DNA of 64,000 nucleotides, from NCBI GenBank assembly GCA_026545225.1, contig CM048852.1:17154146-17218145 (forward strand). The letters run 5' to 3'. The position numbers were made by a program, and so were the translations under genes. Source of the stretch: Cornus controversa (lineage: Eukaryota > Streptophyta > Magnoliopsida > Cornales > Cornaceae). Shown in pieces: positions 9,636-21,554 of this stretch (its first letter is position 1; each line of letters begins with the position of its first letter). The notes beneath the pieces were generated by a model that saw only the letters and a list, made by a program, of their open reading frames with translations, was not told the DNA's origin and searched no databases.

Positions 9636-12600
9636 AACCATCCACCAAGCTCGAAGAGCTTCCGGTTGTCTCATGTTTTGACGAGTGTATCACCCGGGTG
9701 CATTAAAAAGGGTGTATTTGTTTCTATGTCAGGAGGGAAAAATAAAAAATAAAAATCACACTACTCATTAGGGGAAGATGTCTAGTTTATCAAATCAGTG
9801 CTGCTTACGAAAGGTCACAAATTTAATTTATTGAGAATCAATCATGGACTCCTCAATGTGTCACTCCAATCCAAGCATGGGACTGCATATTTCAATTCAT
9901 TATAAGAACAAATCCTTTCAAATTTCTACATGTAAAAAAGAAGAAAATCAGAACAACTTCTGTAACCTTAAAGGACAATCCTGTATCTCAACCCCCCTTT
10001 ACAACCAAACCAGAAAATCCTGTATCTCAACCAATTGTTTGAAAACTTGTTCAGGTCCTTGAGGATGAAAAAAACTCTGATATGTTAATTTCCAACTCAA
10101 AAAGGACAACAAGCTGTTGAATTCCATGGAAGCAAAACAATGGAAATAGCCCAAGCTTTGTGACTATAATAGCAAACTGTGTAAATCTCCTTCAATTCCT
10201 ACCACTTTTTACCCAGTCATATCCATCCAATTGCAATGGTGGGTAGAGATCTTTGCACAAATGAACTGAATGAAAATTAGAACTATCACTCCTCCTAGCA
10301 TCCATCAAATGCCTCTGAATAGCTTAGCCTTGATTGACTGAGTCAGATTCATATAGCTTGGTTTATTGACATTAACCTCCACTAGGGTGTTGTCGGATCC
10401 CGGAGTTCCAGATGCTGATGAAGTTGAGGTGGTGCTTTCATCATATGGAAATTCAGAACACGGATCCGAAGACGAGCGAGTGATTTTGCTAGCTATCAGA
10501 GGTTTTGCAGATACCCTTGTTGAAACATTGTTTCGTCTAACTTTTGTTGAGTCGTGTTCAGAAGAATCTGAACTAAACCTGACAGAATATTCTTCATATT
10601 TCTTAGATATTGGACTCTTCTCTGATGGGTCAGAGCCGAATTCTTCCAACAGCCTGCTTTCCCATGGCTTAGCTGCCATCCAGCCTTCTAACCAGCTCCA
10701 TCCTGGGCTGTCCTTATCCACCATGGGAGAAGACACTGGCTTGTTTGATCTTGAATATGAGCTAGGCTTTGATCTCAATTGCTGAAAGCAAAACATTATA
10801 AACTTTTACCAAAAATACAAAGGAAAAAGCCAACACCCATATGATATTTTGGATTCATTACCTGTTGAGAGAGGGATTATGAAATTGCTCTCCCCCGCTT
10901 GATGGCTCCTTCTTGCTTCAGTTGTAGCTTTGTTTTCACTTCTTCCATTGTTCCAGGACTGTCACGCCATCCAGCCTGTCAAATGCCAAATACAAGTTGT
11001 GTTCATTCATTCATTTACTTCTTGAACTGCACTATGTACACAATTCATATCAAACAGCATATCATACCTCAGCCTGCTTGATCGGATCAGCTTGGTTGCG
11101 CTGTTCATTCTGCGCAGCCTGTGCTTCCAAGGATGCCTGAACACTTGTAGCCCTCACTCGAGCCTGAGCTCGGACCAGAGCCTGCATGCGGCTTGCTTTC
11201 TCACCTTCCGGCCTCTAATGCTTTCAAGGCCCTCAAAGCCTGTCTTGCCTTCAATCATCATATTACCCTCAAATTAGCAATAACAATATTTCACAAAGAG
11301 GAGTCAAATTTATAACAGCATGCTATTTCTTCAATCATGTCATTGTCATCTCTAAAACCCATTCAAATTTGATATCTAACAGTTCAAACAACAAACACAA
11401 ACACAAACACAAACACAACTTCTCAAATGATTGAATTCCATTAATCCAATTGCAAGAGCTCTGACTCATTTTGCACCAAAAAGAATCCAAGCCTTGCATT
11501 TAGTAACAGTTAAATATACACACTAACACGTATATACATATAGGAATACACACACACGTGTGTTTGTGTGTATTAGTATATATAGACAGAGTAGCAAAAG
11601 CTGAGAAACCCATTTCCCAGGAAGGCGCGAAACATTGTTTGGATACGTATCGCAGCCCATTCTTGTCTGACTTCCATGAAATTCTTTGGTGGAGCCCGAA
11701 CAACAGTAGCCATGGCAGCAGTGAACGCCTCATCCACCACAAACGAAGAATCAGACCTCTCCGACTCAGCCACGTGGCCTCCTTTCATGGCCTTCGACGA
11801 CAGTGCGAGTCCACCTGAAGAACTCCTCCACAGCCTCCATTTTCCACTCTTATTGCCCATCTTTTCCTGCAAAAGAATCGAAAGAAATCCATTAGAATAC
11901 AAAACAGAGAGAAGCAAAAATAGGAAAACAATTGATTGAAGAAGCACAGATTATGAATGAGTAATGTTAGCTTACATTGTCACATGTTTGAGTCTTCTTG
12001 AGACCAATCAATGACTTAATCCACTTTCCTGAACCACCCATTAGAGAGAGATACAGAAATACCTCAGTTTTTGAACAGAACAGAACTGTATAAACTTGAA
12101 CCTTTCTGTTCTTACGAAGAAGACAAATTAAACAGAGCTCTAGTTAGTGCTTCAAACTCCAATATGATTTACCATCTGAACTTGGCATCTTTAATCCAAT
12201 GTGAACTGCAGAAATGAGTCAAAATTTCCTTACTACTAAATTTTTTAAGCTCTAAGGCATGTCAAAATTGATTAAATCAGCCACAAATCCTCATCACAAA
12301 GTGACATTTCATCTTGGAAGGTATTTCACATAAATTTTCATGGAGTATGAGTCAAAATTTATCATATACATTGGTGCATTGAGTTTTCCAATTTGATTTA
12401 TACTAGATTGATCTCTCTTTCCATCGTTGAACAGGGAGATTATTCATAGATAGAGCATTCTTGATCTTATTCAATATATATTCCTTGCATCACTATGATA
12501 TGATATATCATTCTTGAAATTATTCTCATTAATATTCTTTGACTACACACACACATATATATATATATAACTGCTTACAATGAATGAACAATAAGAATCA

Positions 12601-12694
12601 GTCTATCGGATCAAATGTTGAGGAAGAGAACAACTGGTTCAGCTCAAGTCAAAGGACCTTCAAGGTCAAGAAGGAAAAAGAAAAGCTGTCAATG
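9623..12694. repeat. Segmental copy B of the IQD region
   Basis: This is the homologue of 2034-5981. Relative to copy A it lacks about 826 bp upstream of the IQD start, 22 bp in exon 3 and about 18 bp near 12432. It directly adjoins the IQM pseudogene, so this may be the older location and copy A the transposed one. Confidence 0.8.
10192..12041 (-). pseudogene. IQD (IQ67-domain) calmodulin-binding protein, copy B, more decayed
   Basis: Exons correspond one-to-one with copy A: 12041-11976, 11866-11618, 11248-11068, 10975-10862, and 10781 to about 10192. The three lesions of copy A are also present here: the 16 nt loss after RKVRKQ, TAA before SLSQQ, and the C-terminal frame change near KAKLF. 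Copy B has more damage: a further 22 nt deletion in exon 3 (181 instead of 203 bp), the exon 2 donor changed from GT to GG (11616-11617), and loss of most of the 5' flank. The remaining sequence is otherwise very close to copy A, with differences such as SEKSP versus SEMTP in the last exon. No intact product can be expected. Confidence 0.85.
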
Positions 12695-12766
12695 TTGAGT
12701 TAATCCCTTTATCTCCCTTATTAGTTAGCAGTGGGAACAGACAACCTTGCGCTAGGAAGCCCCATG

Positions 12767-15700
12767 CTAGCAATCCTTGCTCATAGGTGTATTCCCGGAT
12801 TCAAACAAGCACTGTGCTTTAAGGTTGTCCTTAACGGTTTCAATGTTGTTTGCATCAGGTGATTCAATGTTAGGTGGGAGGCCTGTTCTAGACTCCGATT
12901 TCAGCTCTTCATTTGTGACACATTTCATTGGTGGGATGTCATCGTCTATTGCATATCTCTGCACAAAACAACCGTGAACATGGAATGCATTTTATAATAG
13001 CTGGAGTTTTAATTTCGAGTTCATGTTGATTATGTCATTATATATTTGAAAGAGGGTTTTGATAATAACCTTGACGTCGCTCAGGTCTACATTGTGTTCC
13101 TCGAGAAGGCTAATGAACTCCATAAAATTCTCTTCTGTTGGGCGATAATGACCACTGAATGGCCATGTAGCCTGAACAAAGATGAGAAATAAAAAATTTT
13201 TAAATTCAACATATAGATTATGCCACCAAATGTGAGAATTAGGTTCAGAGTACAACAACATGACAGTCACTTTGTGCCAATAATGCCAAAGATTAGCTTT
13301 ATACCATCCAAATCATGTTCATTCTAGACTATACAGAATAATTTTGGCCTTCCTCAATACCCTTACTTGAAATATATCAAATCAAAGTTTGTCCAAGTGA
13401 ATGAATGTTTATCCATGTGTATTTGTATGTGTGATACCTCAAGAACCCCATTATGGGCAACCAATCTTCCAGATGTAGTGGTAGCGCCTCCTGCTAGAAA
13501 ACTGGAGTGCTGAAACTGGCCTTTCTTCTTCTCCCCAACATACAAATTCCTCGATGTGCTGAGGACAAATATCCACTTTGAACCCTCAATGGTATCCACA
13601 AGCATCCCACTTTGTTTGTAAACAAGCTTCCCATTGTCTACAATCACTTCATATGCTTTCCTCTCTTTCTGCAATAGTTTCAACAAAGACCAAATCAATA
13701 ATTCACATCAACCCTCTACAATAAGCCAATATATGAACATACATGGTGTGATAAACAATGATGGGTTTTTTTTTTTTTATATATATATATATATCTAACA
13801 TCCTATATTTTAACTTCCCTGCAAAAAAAGTGTTGTCTCTTGACTCTCTTCGATCTTACTCTGTTCTATACTTGTGTCTGAACTTGGAAGTTGATTCTTA
13901 GGCATTCCTATGTCCCTTATCATATTATAGGGATGCTTTGTTTATCGGAATAGTACTGATCTTAATGTAATTTTGTATCTGTAATATGACAATAGATACA
14001 TACCGGTCCAAGATATACGACACATTGATGCTGCAGATCATTCCTTGGGCATTTCTCAAGATTTACTTCTTTACCGTCTCCTATATCCAACCTTCATTTT
14101 CAAAGTGAAAGGATCAATACATCAATATTAGTATTTCGTTTAAAAAAAAAATTTGTGTGAATAATGAATATTTTATGAAAGAAATTAGATTTACCAGAAA
14201 AAGAAAGGCTGTGACCTCTAACTATCAAACCAGACATCATAGTACATGTGTAGATTGAGTCCATAACGATGGCGTGGATCAATCTGTGAAACATAGGAAA
14301 AACGTAAACCTATATCTTTTCTTTTCGGTTGAATAGCACATAATATGTGGTGTAAAAAGTGACTTTTTTAGGTTTTCGAATCATGAATTAATGTGTCAAA
14401 GTAAGATTAAGTACATATTCAAAGAATTTTTTTGGGAGCCTGATAATTCATGGAAAACAATAAGACAAATACAGCCCAAAGAAGTATCTTAACAATGTTT
14501 TGGAACAGAAGTAACAAAATATAGAATGGGTATTCTATTATGCTTACAGCCTCAAGCTAGTGTCTGACTGCTAGCTTTTGAGCCTTCTCATCCTTGGACA
14601 AACCCTTTCTCACCTACAATCACAAAGTCTTATACTAATACTAAAAAATATACAAAATAAAAGATGTTGCTACAAAATGTAGGTAGTTATGTCATGTTCT
14701 TTGGTCTTGGTCAATATTCAAAATAAGAGAAGTCCTGATTTTCTGTCTAAAGTAACAGATTTTTGTGTTTCTAGAAACCAAATTCCCCCATCTTTGAATT
14801 GAATTTAGAATGATTTTCAAACTCTTCTTCCCATATAAATAAACTTTGACTATTTAGAAATGCACCAAAATACCTTAGCAGCTCTAGTCCTAGCCCGTGC
14901 CCATCGCGAAACAGCACTTTCTGGTTTCTCAATGTTAAAGAATGATATAGAACACCTCTTAACAGCTGCAAAGTCTAATGCCTTCCACCTTCAAAAATTG
15001 AAAGAACCATTGTTGTGAGTTGCGCTGTGCGGAAGCGGTTACGAAAAGTATTTTAGAACCTAGAGGGGGGGTGAATAGGATCACTTGCTCGTTTGCTTAA
15101 TTTTTAATTAATTCAATTTTAAGTCCAATTAATCAAACAATTAAAGCAAGCAAATAAATAAAGTGCAAGTAAAGAAAAGAATGCACCAGATATACGTAGA
15201 AACCCAAGACTAAAAAAACCACGGAGGGAGGCGGCACGCCTCAGGAAACCAATTCACTATGATGAAGCAAAGTACAACAGACTCTGTCTCAGTCTCACAC
15301 CCCTTTTCACTCTGTCAAGGATATGATGCGGAACACCTCAGGCTTATGATTGCAACAACACGTCCAACTGCTGCAAACTTCTGGCTAACGTCACCACCCT
15401 TATAGAAAGGTTGCTAGAAGAACCAAAATACTCAGCAAGTATTTTGTTCCCTTCGTAGTGCAATCTGGTCACCTTTCTTCCTCAGCAAGCAAGCAAGCGA
15501 AGAACCTTCAATCCAATATTCTGATCAGCAAATAGATTTGATGCAGTCTCTGAGCAGCTAATCAGAAGTAGAACACCATCTTAAATATCACTCGTGAAGT
15601 ATGGATGTGTGTTCTTAAAAATATATAGCCCTAATTATATTGTATATACTTTCTCTCTCTAAAATAATATTCCAGGGCTTATTTGTAGAGAAAATATGAA

Positions 15701-16693
15701 TACATATATATAGGCAAGGAAGTCCTAATTCTACTTGGAAAAGAAGTTGAATACCAAAATAGAACTTTCCTAGAAGTTTCAAACCCAATAGGAATCAGAA
15801 TTTCCGTCAAAATCTATTTCCTATTTGGAACATGCTAAGTTGGACCGGTGCCAAATAAGTATGACCGGTGGGACTTTTTGAAAACCTGCAGAAACTAAAC
15901 TGCCTTGAAAAGTTGGACCGGTTCTAAATATTGGGGATCGGTCCTACTTTGAAAAACCCTAAATTTTGCATTTAAACCCTGGTTTTTCAAAATAGGCTCG
16001 GAACTAAAAAGTACAAAGTGTCCTCACCATACTTACCTGTACTATATCGTGTTCTAACTGATTTATCAGCTTCCATGCACTTGAATATCAGCTCGAGGTT
16101 GTCGATGATCGATACAAAGAATAATATGAAAATTACAACCCGATCAATCAGGTTTTGATCACCGAAATATGCCAATTACAAATTTATATCTCACAATTGT
16201 GTCACACGTCCGACAAGTATTCAACAAAAAACCTCATTCTAAGGACTAAAGGCAGAGAACCAAGAAAAAAAGAGACTAATGAGAGAACAAACCAAAGCTC
16301 CTCAATAACAACAGCACAATCTGCAAGGTTTCTTCTAGTGTGATAACTCTTGTAAACTTTCTGCACTGTAAGTGCAGCTGCATTGAGCTCGCTAACTGGT
16401 TTTGGATAGAACAAAATAGAAGGCTCGGGTAAGTGTTTTTCAGGATTTGAGTTACCAGTCAATTCATCACCCTTGCTCCTTGAATCCAAATTTTCTTCAT
16501 CCGAAACTAGATTCTTGAATGAAACAATTGTTTCGAGTTTTAGCTTTTTGGGATCCCATTTCTTAAGGCTTAAAGCTTCTTCAATGACCAATTCATCAGA
16601 ACCATCAGATATGTTGTTGTTGTTTGAATCCCTTTTCTTGAAGCTCACTTTTCTTAATGTCTTTCCCTCTGTTGAATCAAAACTGATGGCCAT
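12767..16693 (-). pseudogene. IQM-family calmodulin-binding protein with two nonsense codons
   Basis: Eight exons join in frame with GT-AG introns: 16693-16293, 14988-14874, 14613-14548, 14283-14195, 14091-14004, 13668-13438, 13171-13070, 12958-12767 (428 codons). The IQ motif is in exon 1 (LTVQKVYKSYHTRRNL), followed by the family blocks [51 protein letters not shown]-like [46 protein letters not shown] and [14 protein letters not shown] proteins are plant calmodulin binders tied to stress and light or opening responses. Exon 3 has TAG (14557-14559) where the family has Trp in HWLEA, and exon 4 has TAG (14218-14220) after DVWFDS. All other exons and splice sites look good, so inactivation seems recent. 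A ~190-residue product with the IQ motif is still possible. Confidence 0.88.
15015..16000. repeat. Dispersed non-coding repeat in IQM intron 1
   Basis: The left part has a ctagagggggggtgaatagg-type sentence near 15060, followed by a segment ending in aaaccacggagg. Similar sentences recur at about 29,945, 32,165 and 39,370 in this window. Toward the right edge the motif GACCGGT (or a close variant) occurs four times between 15,843 and 15,950. No coding capacity. The family name and exact ends are unknown; a degenerate LTR or miniature element is likely. Confidence 0.5.
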
Positions 16694-17659
16694 ACTATGA
16701 CTGTCTCTACATTTTCCCTTGAATCAAATAGTCTCTGTTTTAAAATTTGTTTAGGGGAGGAGAAGAGTAAAGACAAGGATAATCCCATTGATTTAGAAGT
16801 GCTAAAACTTCAATAGGTGAGTGTCAACCGATCAACCTGCACAACAAGATACACAAATCAATAGATGTATAAATGTTTTACATGATTTTGTAGTTGGACC
16901 TAGCATGCTTATGAACATGAGATCTGTCATGATGACTGGACAGAGAACAATAGCATTGGGCATGTCATGATAGAACAAAACATGACTTGACCACATTCAA
17001 ATGCAATGCATAATCATTGAATTTTGAACAACTAAAGAGAGAAAAATGAAGGTTTGTCACCTGAAATTCCAACACAATACTTCAAAATGTATGACATAGA
17101 TATGAGTCTGGTAGCTTATCTCCTTTATATAGTACTAAAACCATATATTAGGACACAAACAAGAAGTCATGGAGAAACAAAGGAAATGAAGTCCACTGAA
17201 AATGGTACCTTCAAATACGTATTAGTAAAAGAATGTGTTCAAAGTAGAGTGGTTTTTGAAACCATCAAATGGTTTTGCTGAATGACAATGGAAAAAAGTG
17301 GTAGGCTTGTTTTCCTGCTGGCTTGTATTCACTTGAAGGGTTAAAAGCCTTTATTAATATTCTGTATTTTATTTTGGACAAAAAAAACTGGCAAATGATG
17401 ATGGATTGTTAAGGTGTGCACTTGTGCTACACACACACAAATATGTGCGTATAGAGTGAGAGAGTCACAGAAACAAGCTTCGCATGTTCATGACTAATTA
17501 TATAGCTTCATGAAAGATCAGAACAAGAAAAACTTTTTAACTAGAATTCTTTATGGATTGTTTCTTCCATTATTTTTCTTATTGATATTGATTGAAACAT
17601 GAGTTCAAAGTTTCAAACTCAAACTTAAATAAATGAATCAAACAAGTTTATTTTTTGAT
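16694..17659. other. Upstream flank of the IQM pseudogene, no gene seen
   Basis: The part next to 16693 should have been the IQM leader and promoter. No clear motifs stand out. The reading frames seen are short and without recognisable domains. Confidence 0.5.
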
Positions 17660-18733
17660 TGTTGGGAATTAATCTCCTTTCGTTCGGCACAACAGAAGCA
17701 TATCATTTCACACAAGCATATATGGAGATAACAATCAGACACATCTACACACAACACAATATTTTATATGGTCCACCCAACTCTAGGGCTAGAGATTTCA
17801 CTATTAAAAAGAGAATATATAACACACGGAAAGTATGTCTACCACACACTCTTTCACCTTCTCTTGACATTTTTTCCCCAAAATTACATATACTCTTTCC
17901 TCTCCTCACAGCACTCACCAACCTCTTACATCTTTCTTCTCTCTTTTCCCCTTTAACCCTACATCTATTTATAGAGTCTCCAAAACCAATTCCTTTTTAA
18001 ACAAGGATTCTCATACCTTGTCTAATAAGACGTTACCAATTCAATCACAACTCTAAAATAGATTTATACAACTTTCTCCCCAAGTCTTCAGCCTTACTCC
18101 ACAAGTCTTTAGGCTTCCAAAACGGAAAAGGAAACCGCCGCAACTGAATTTGAGCCACAAACCCAACAATCTCCACCTTGGCTCAAATTCTATCAACGCG
18201 CTCTTCCATAGCTCGCATGTTGAGAAATTAATCCCCCTTCATTCAGCACAACGGAAGCATATCATCACATCAACAATCACACAATCATATATGGAGATAA
18301 CAATCAAACACATCTATGCACAACACAATATTTTATATGGTTCACCCACTCTAGGGCTACGTCCATGGAGAGAGAGATTTTACTATATTAAGAAGAGAAT
18401 ACACAACACGCGGAACACACGCCTACCACACACACTCTTTCACTTTCTTTTGGCATCTTCTCCTAGAATTACATATACTTTCTCCTCTCCTCACATCTCA
18501 TATATTTTTTCTCTCTTTTTTCCTTTAATCCTACGCCTATTTATAGAGTCTCCAAAACCAATTCCTTCTTGAACAAGGATCCTCATACAACAAGAAGTTA
18601 CCAATTCAAGCACAACTCTAAAATAGATATATATAACTTTCTCCTCAAATCTTTAACCTTGCTCCACAAGTCTTTAGACTTTCAAAATGGAAAAGGAAAC
18701 TGCCGCAACTGAATTTGAGCGACAAACCCAACA
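17660..18733 (-). mobile_element. LTR element reduced to two LTRs and 49 bp between them
   Basis: Two direct repeats, 17660-18168 and 18218-18733 (509 and 516 bp), both begin TGTTG and end CCCAACA. They are separated by only 49 bp. The internal left edge reads, on the minus strand, CCAAGGTGGAGAT, a typical polypurine tract next to the LTR, so the element is minus-oriented. No tRNA-primer site is left. Flanks are TTGAT and CTGAT, a 5 bp target duplication with one mismatch. LTR phrases (tatggttcaccc, ctacgtccatggag) resemble the Copia-type LTR at 36247. The internal region was probably lost by recombination, or this is a TRIM-like form. Confidence 0.75.
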
Positions 18734-20645
18734 CTGATCAATTGAGCAGAACTTATGTCGGACTTATTTTGATTTTAGCGTCAACCAAAAGGCTAACCTA
18801 ACCTCATTCACCATCAGGTTTAGCTCAAGTTGGTTTTGCCCAACTTATATCCCTATTTTTAGGTGCCATTGCGTGGTACTACCATAAAAACCTGAATTGA
18901 CATTATGGACTTTTTGACACCATTTTCATGAGCTTTTGCTTTTCATGCATGATATGTTAATTGATTTATGATGTTTTGTATAATCAATTTTTCCGTTTGA
19001 TTGAAGGAAACGAATCTGACATTACGAAGATATAATTATATTCCTTGAAACATAGCATGACATGACATGGGGTGATATTGGCATATAATCAAAATGATGT
19101 GGTCTTATATTAAGTCACATAATTTTTTATATAGGTGTCGGTCTTGCATTTGGCGCGCTCTCTTGCTTCGTCACTCTTTCTTTATGATATAAAATTTATA
19201 ACTTTCGTACTCTCCCTATGTGTGACTTAGGTCTTATAAATATATAAAAAAAATAATTTAAATAAATTTACTCTTGCTCAAGCCTTCAAGGCGAAGTTTG
19301 AAAATAAAACAATTTATTGTGGAACGTCTCTTCCATTAAGTAGCCTTAGATGATATTATAAAATTCAAATGTGGATTCTTTCAGTTCACTAAGAATTGAA
19401 AAGTGAATTACCTATATGTTATAGGTTTAAATATTCAAGTTGCACTCCTCCTTATAAGCACTTTTAGAGTACATGGTATTCAACAACCTGGTATCAGAGC
19501 CTGCCCAACACCTGCTCTGATAATTATAAATTAGGGTAAAGTACAAAAAAATCCCTAAACTATGTCCATATTTGCAAATAGCAAAATTTCCTGAACTATT
19601 ATATTTTGTTACAAAAAGCTTCTCGTGCCTAGTTATTTTTCATTAAATGACCATAATGCTCTTTTTTATTGAATTATGCTTAACCCATTTTTCTTATTAA
19701 AATAAATTATTAAAAAAAATCATACTATTTTGATGACATATATATATATTTTTATCAAATTTGCATAAATTTACCTTTAATTAATTATTTTTTCAATAAA
19801 AAACTTAAGAAAATTTTTTAAAAACAATTTAAGTAATTTCTTAATTTTTCATGAATATACTACACGAAAAGAAGGTACTTTTTTATTTAAATAGTTTCCT
19901 AATTTTTCATGAATATATTGTATGAAAAAAAATTATATTTTTTACGGTAAAAAGTTTAGATCGGGCGTAATAAGATTTATAATAAATTATAAAGTTTTAA
20001 TAATAAATTAATCATTTTAAAAAATGGTTAAATTTGATAGTAATTAAAACTTTGTGTATTTTTTTTATTGTTAATTATGACAGATTGATACCAATAATAA
20101 AATTAAAATAAATGGTATAATTAATATTTATACAAGAGAAATAATAATAAAGATAATTTAATAATAAAAAATAAATTTAATATGAATAGGTAAAACTGTC
20201 ATGGAAATATTCTTAATTGCAACAAATGAATGATTTGTAATTTAAGGAAATTATTTGCAAAAAAGGCAATATTTAAGAAGGGTTATTTGCACTATATCTA
20301 ATAAATTATCACTCACTCAGTTCTCACGATAGCCCACGCAAGTCGCGCTTATGTAAGCGTCGACTATTTTAAGGGAAGAAGCAAGAAAAAAAGAAAAAAA
20401 AATTCATGTAGTTGTTATATGAAGACAGAATTTACAAGATAAAATAAATTCAACAATTGTTTTCTATTTTAATACCTACGACTTAGGTTTTTCTTTCTTT
20501 GTTTTTTTTCTTTTTAATTAGTTTGTAAAGTTCTCACTTCTCAGCTTTTTGGAAACAGGCATTTAGGTCTACCGAAACACAGAGGGTTCCACCGGAGAAC
20601 ATTCGAATTTGAACCGAGACCATTGAAATTCTCAGCTGAACTTCA
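18734..20645. other. AT-rich intergenic sequence with an LTR remnant
   Basis: Very AT-rich, especially 19,550-20,310. No gene was seen. A primer-binding-site remnant is listed separately at 19489. The stretch just before 20646 should hold the promoter of the small gene there, but no element could be assigned with confidence. Confidence 0.5.
19489..19500 (+). other. Remnant of an LTR-retrotransposon primer-binding site
   Basis: TGGTATCAGAGC, complementary to the 3' end of plant initiator-Met tRNA, follows a CAACA LTR-like end at about 19481-19485. The upstream ~200 bp may be LTR sequence. No second LTR or coding region was found, so this is only a fragment. Confidence 0.45.
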
Positions 20646-21554
20646 ATGGCAGAACAAAGAGCCAAGCCAACAAACTCTGTTTCAGGTACAATTTCGTATT
20701 TATTCATTTCCCTCCATTCCTGTTATATACCACCACATCAATTGATTCTCTCAGTTTGTCATATAATCGATTCTAGCTGTAGACATTTTTTTTATATTTT
20801 ATTTTATGGGTTTTGTGAAATGAAAGATACCCATGTTTGTTTGTTATGTTTCAGCGAGAAGAATACGTTCTGGGTAATTATTCCCAGTTATACCAATTCT
20901 TGTTATTTTGATTCCGCAGAGTTGGTTGTTCAAAGATTGTATGTGTTTTGATATTTTAAAAAGTTGGATGTCAATTATGGGCTTTGCCCAAAAATGATAA
21001 TTTATACATATGGTGATCTTCACAGTCAAGTTTTGGATAATCTTCATTAGATGGCAATACTTTCTTTCTCCTTAGCTTTTATGACACTTTCATAGTTTTC
21101 CCTTAATTTGTTGACAATTCTGAGTTTTCGTTCCATTTAGTAAAGGAATAACAATTTAACTTTCAATTCTACCAAAAAATATTCTTTCTAAGTATGTTTG
21201 TTGCACATATTATTACTTACAAATGGTTTCCTTTTTCTCTGAGATTAGTTTTGTACTTTAGTTATGTAGTGAAGCTTCAAAAAGAAGTTCAGGTCTTTTG
21301 ATATGCTTCCCATTTTGTTTTTGAATGTAGAAGAGAAAGATGTAAAATCGCCGAATTTGTTTGAAGGAGGTAAGGAAGAGATTGAGGCGGTAATCCACAC
21401 TCAGAAATCATCTAGTCATCACAAGGAAACACATGGGACAAGTGAGGACATTAATGAGAAAACCCCGATCAATGTAGTCAAAGGCCCAAATGTGTTTGAA
21501 TGAGTGAAGGAAGAAATTGAGGCTGTGTTTGAAGCTATTCACCCTAAGAAATAA
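20646..21554 (+). pseudogene. Small two-exon plant protein with KEEIEA motifs, premature stop
   Basis: Exon 1 is 20646-20685 (MAEQRAKPTNSVS) with a GT donor. Exon 2 starts at 21331 after AG and joins at phase 1. The product carries KSPNLFEGGKEEIEAV, then SHHKETHGTSEDINEKTP, then KGPNVFE, where TGA (21501-21503) interrupts. After it the same frame continues VKEEIEAVFEAIHPKK and ends with TAA at 21552-21554. This looks like a small plant protein of unknown function with a repeated FERxKEEIEA motif; Arg is expected at the TGA, so a CGA-to-TGA change is likely. The truncated form (~70 residues) would lose the second KEEIEA copy. Whether it is still expressed is unknown. Confidence 0.6.
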
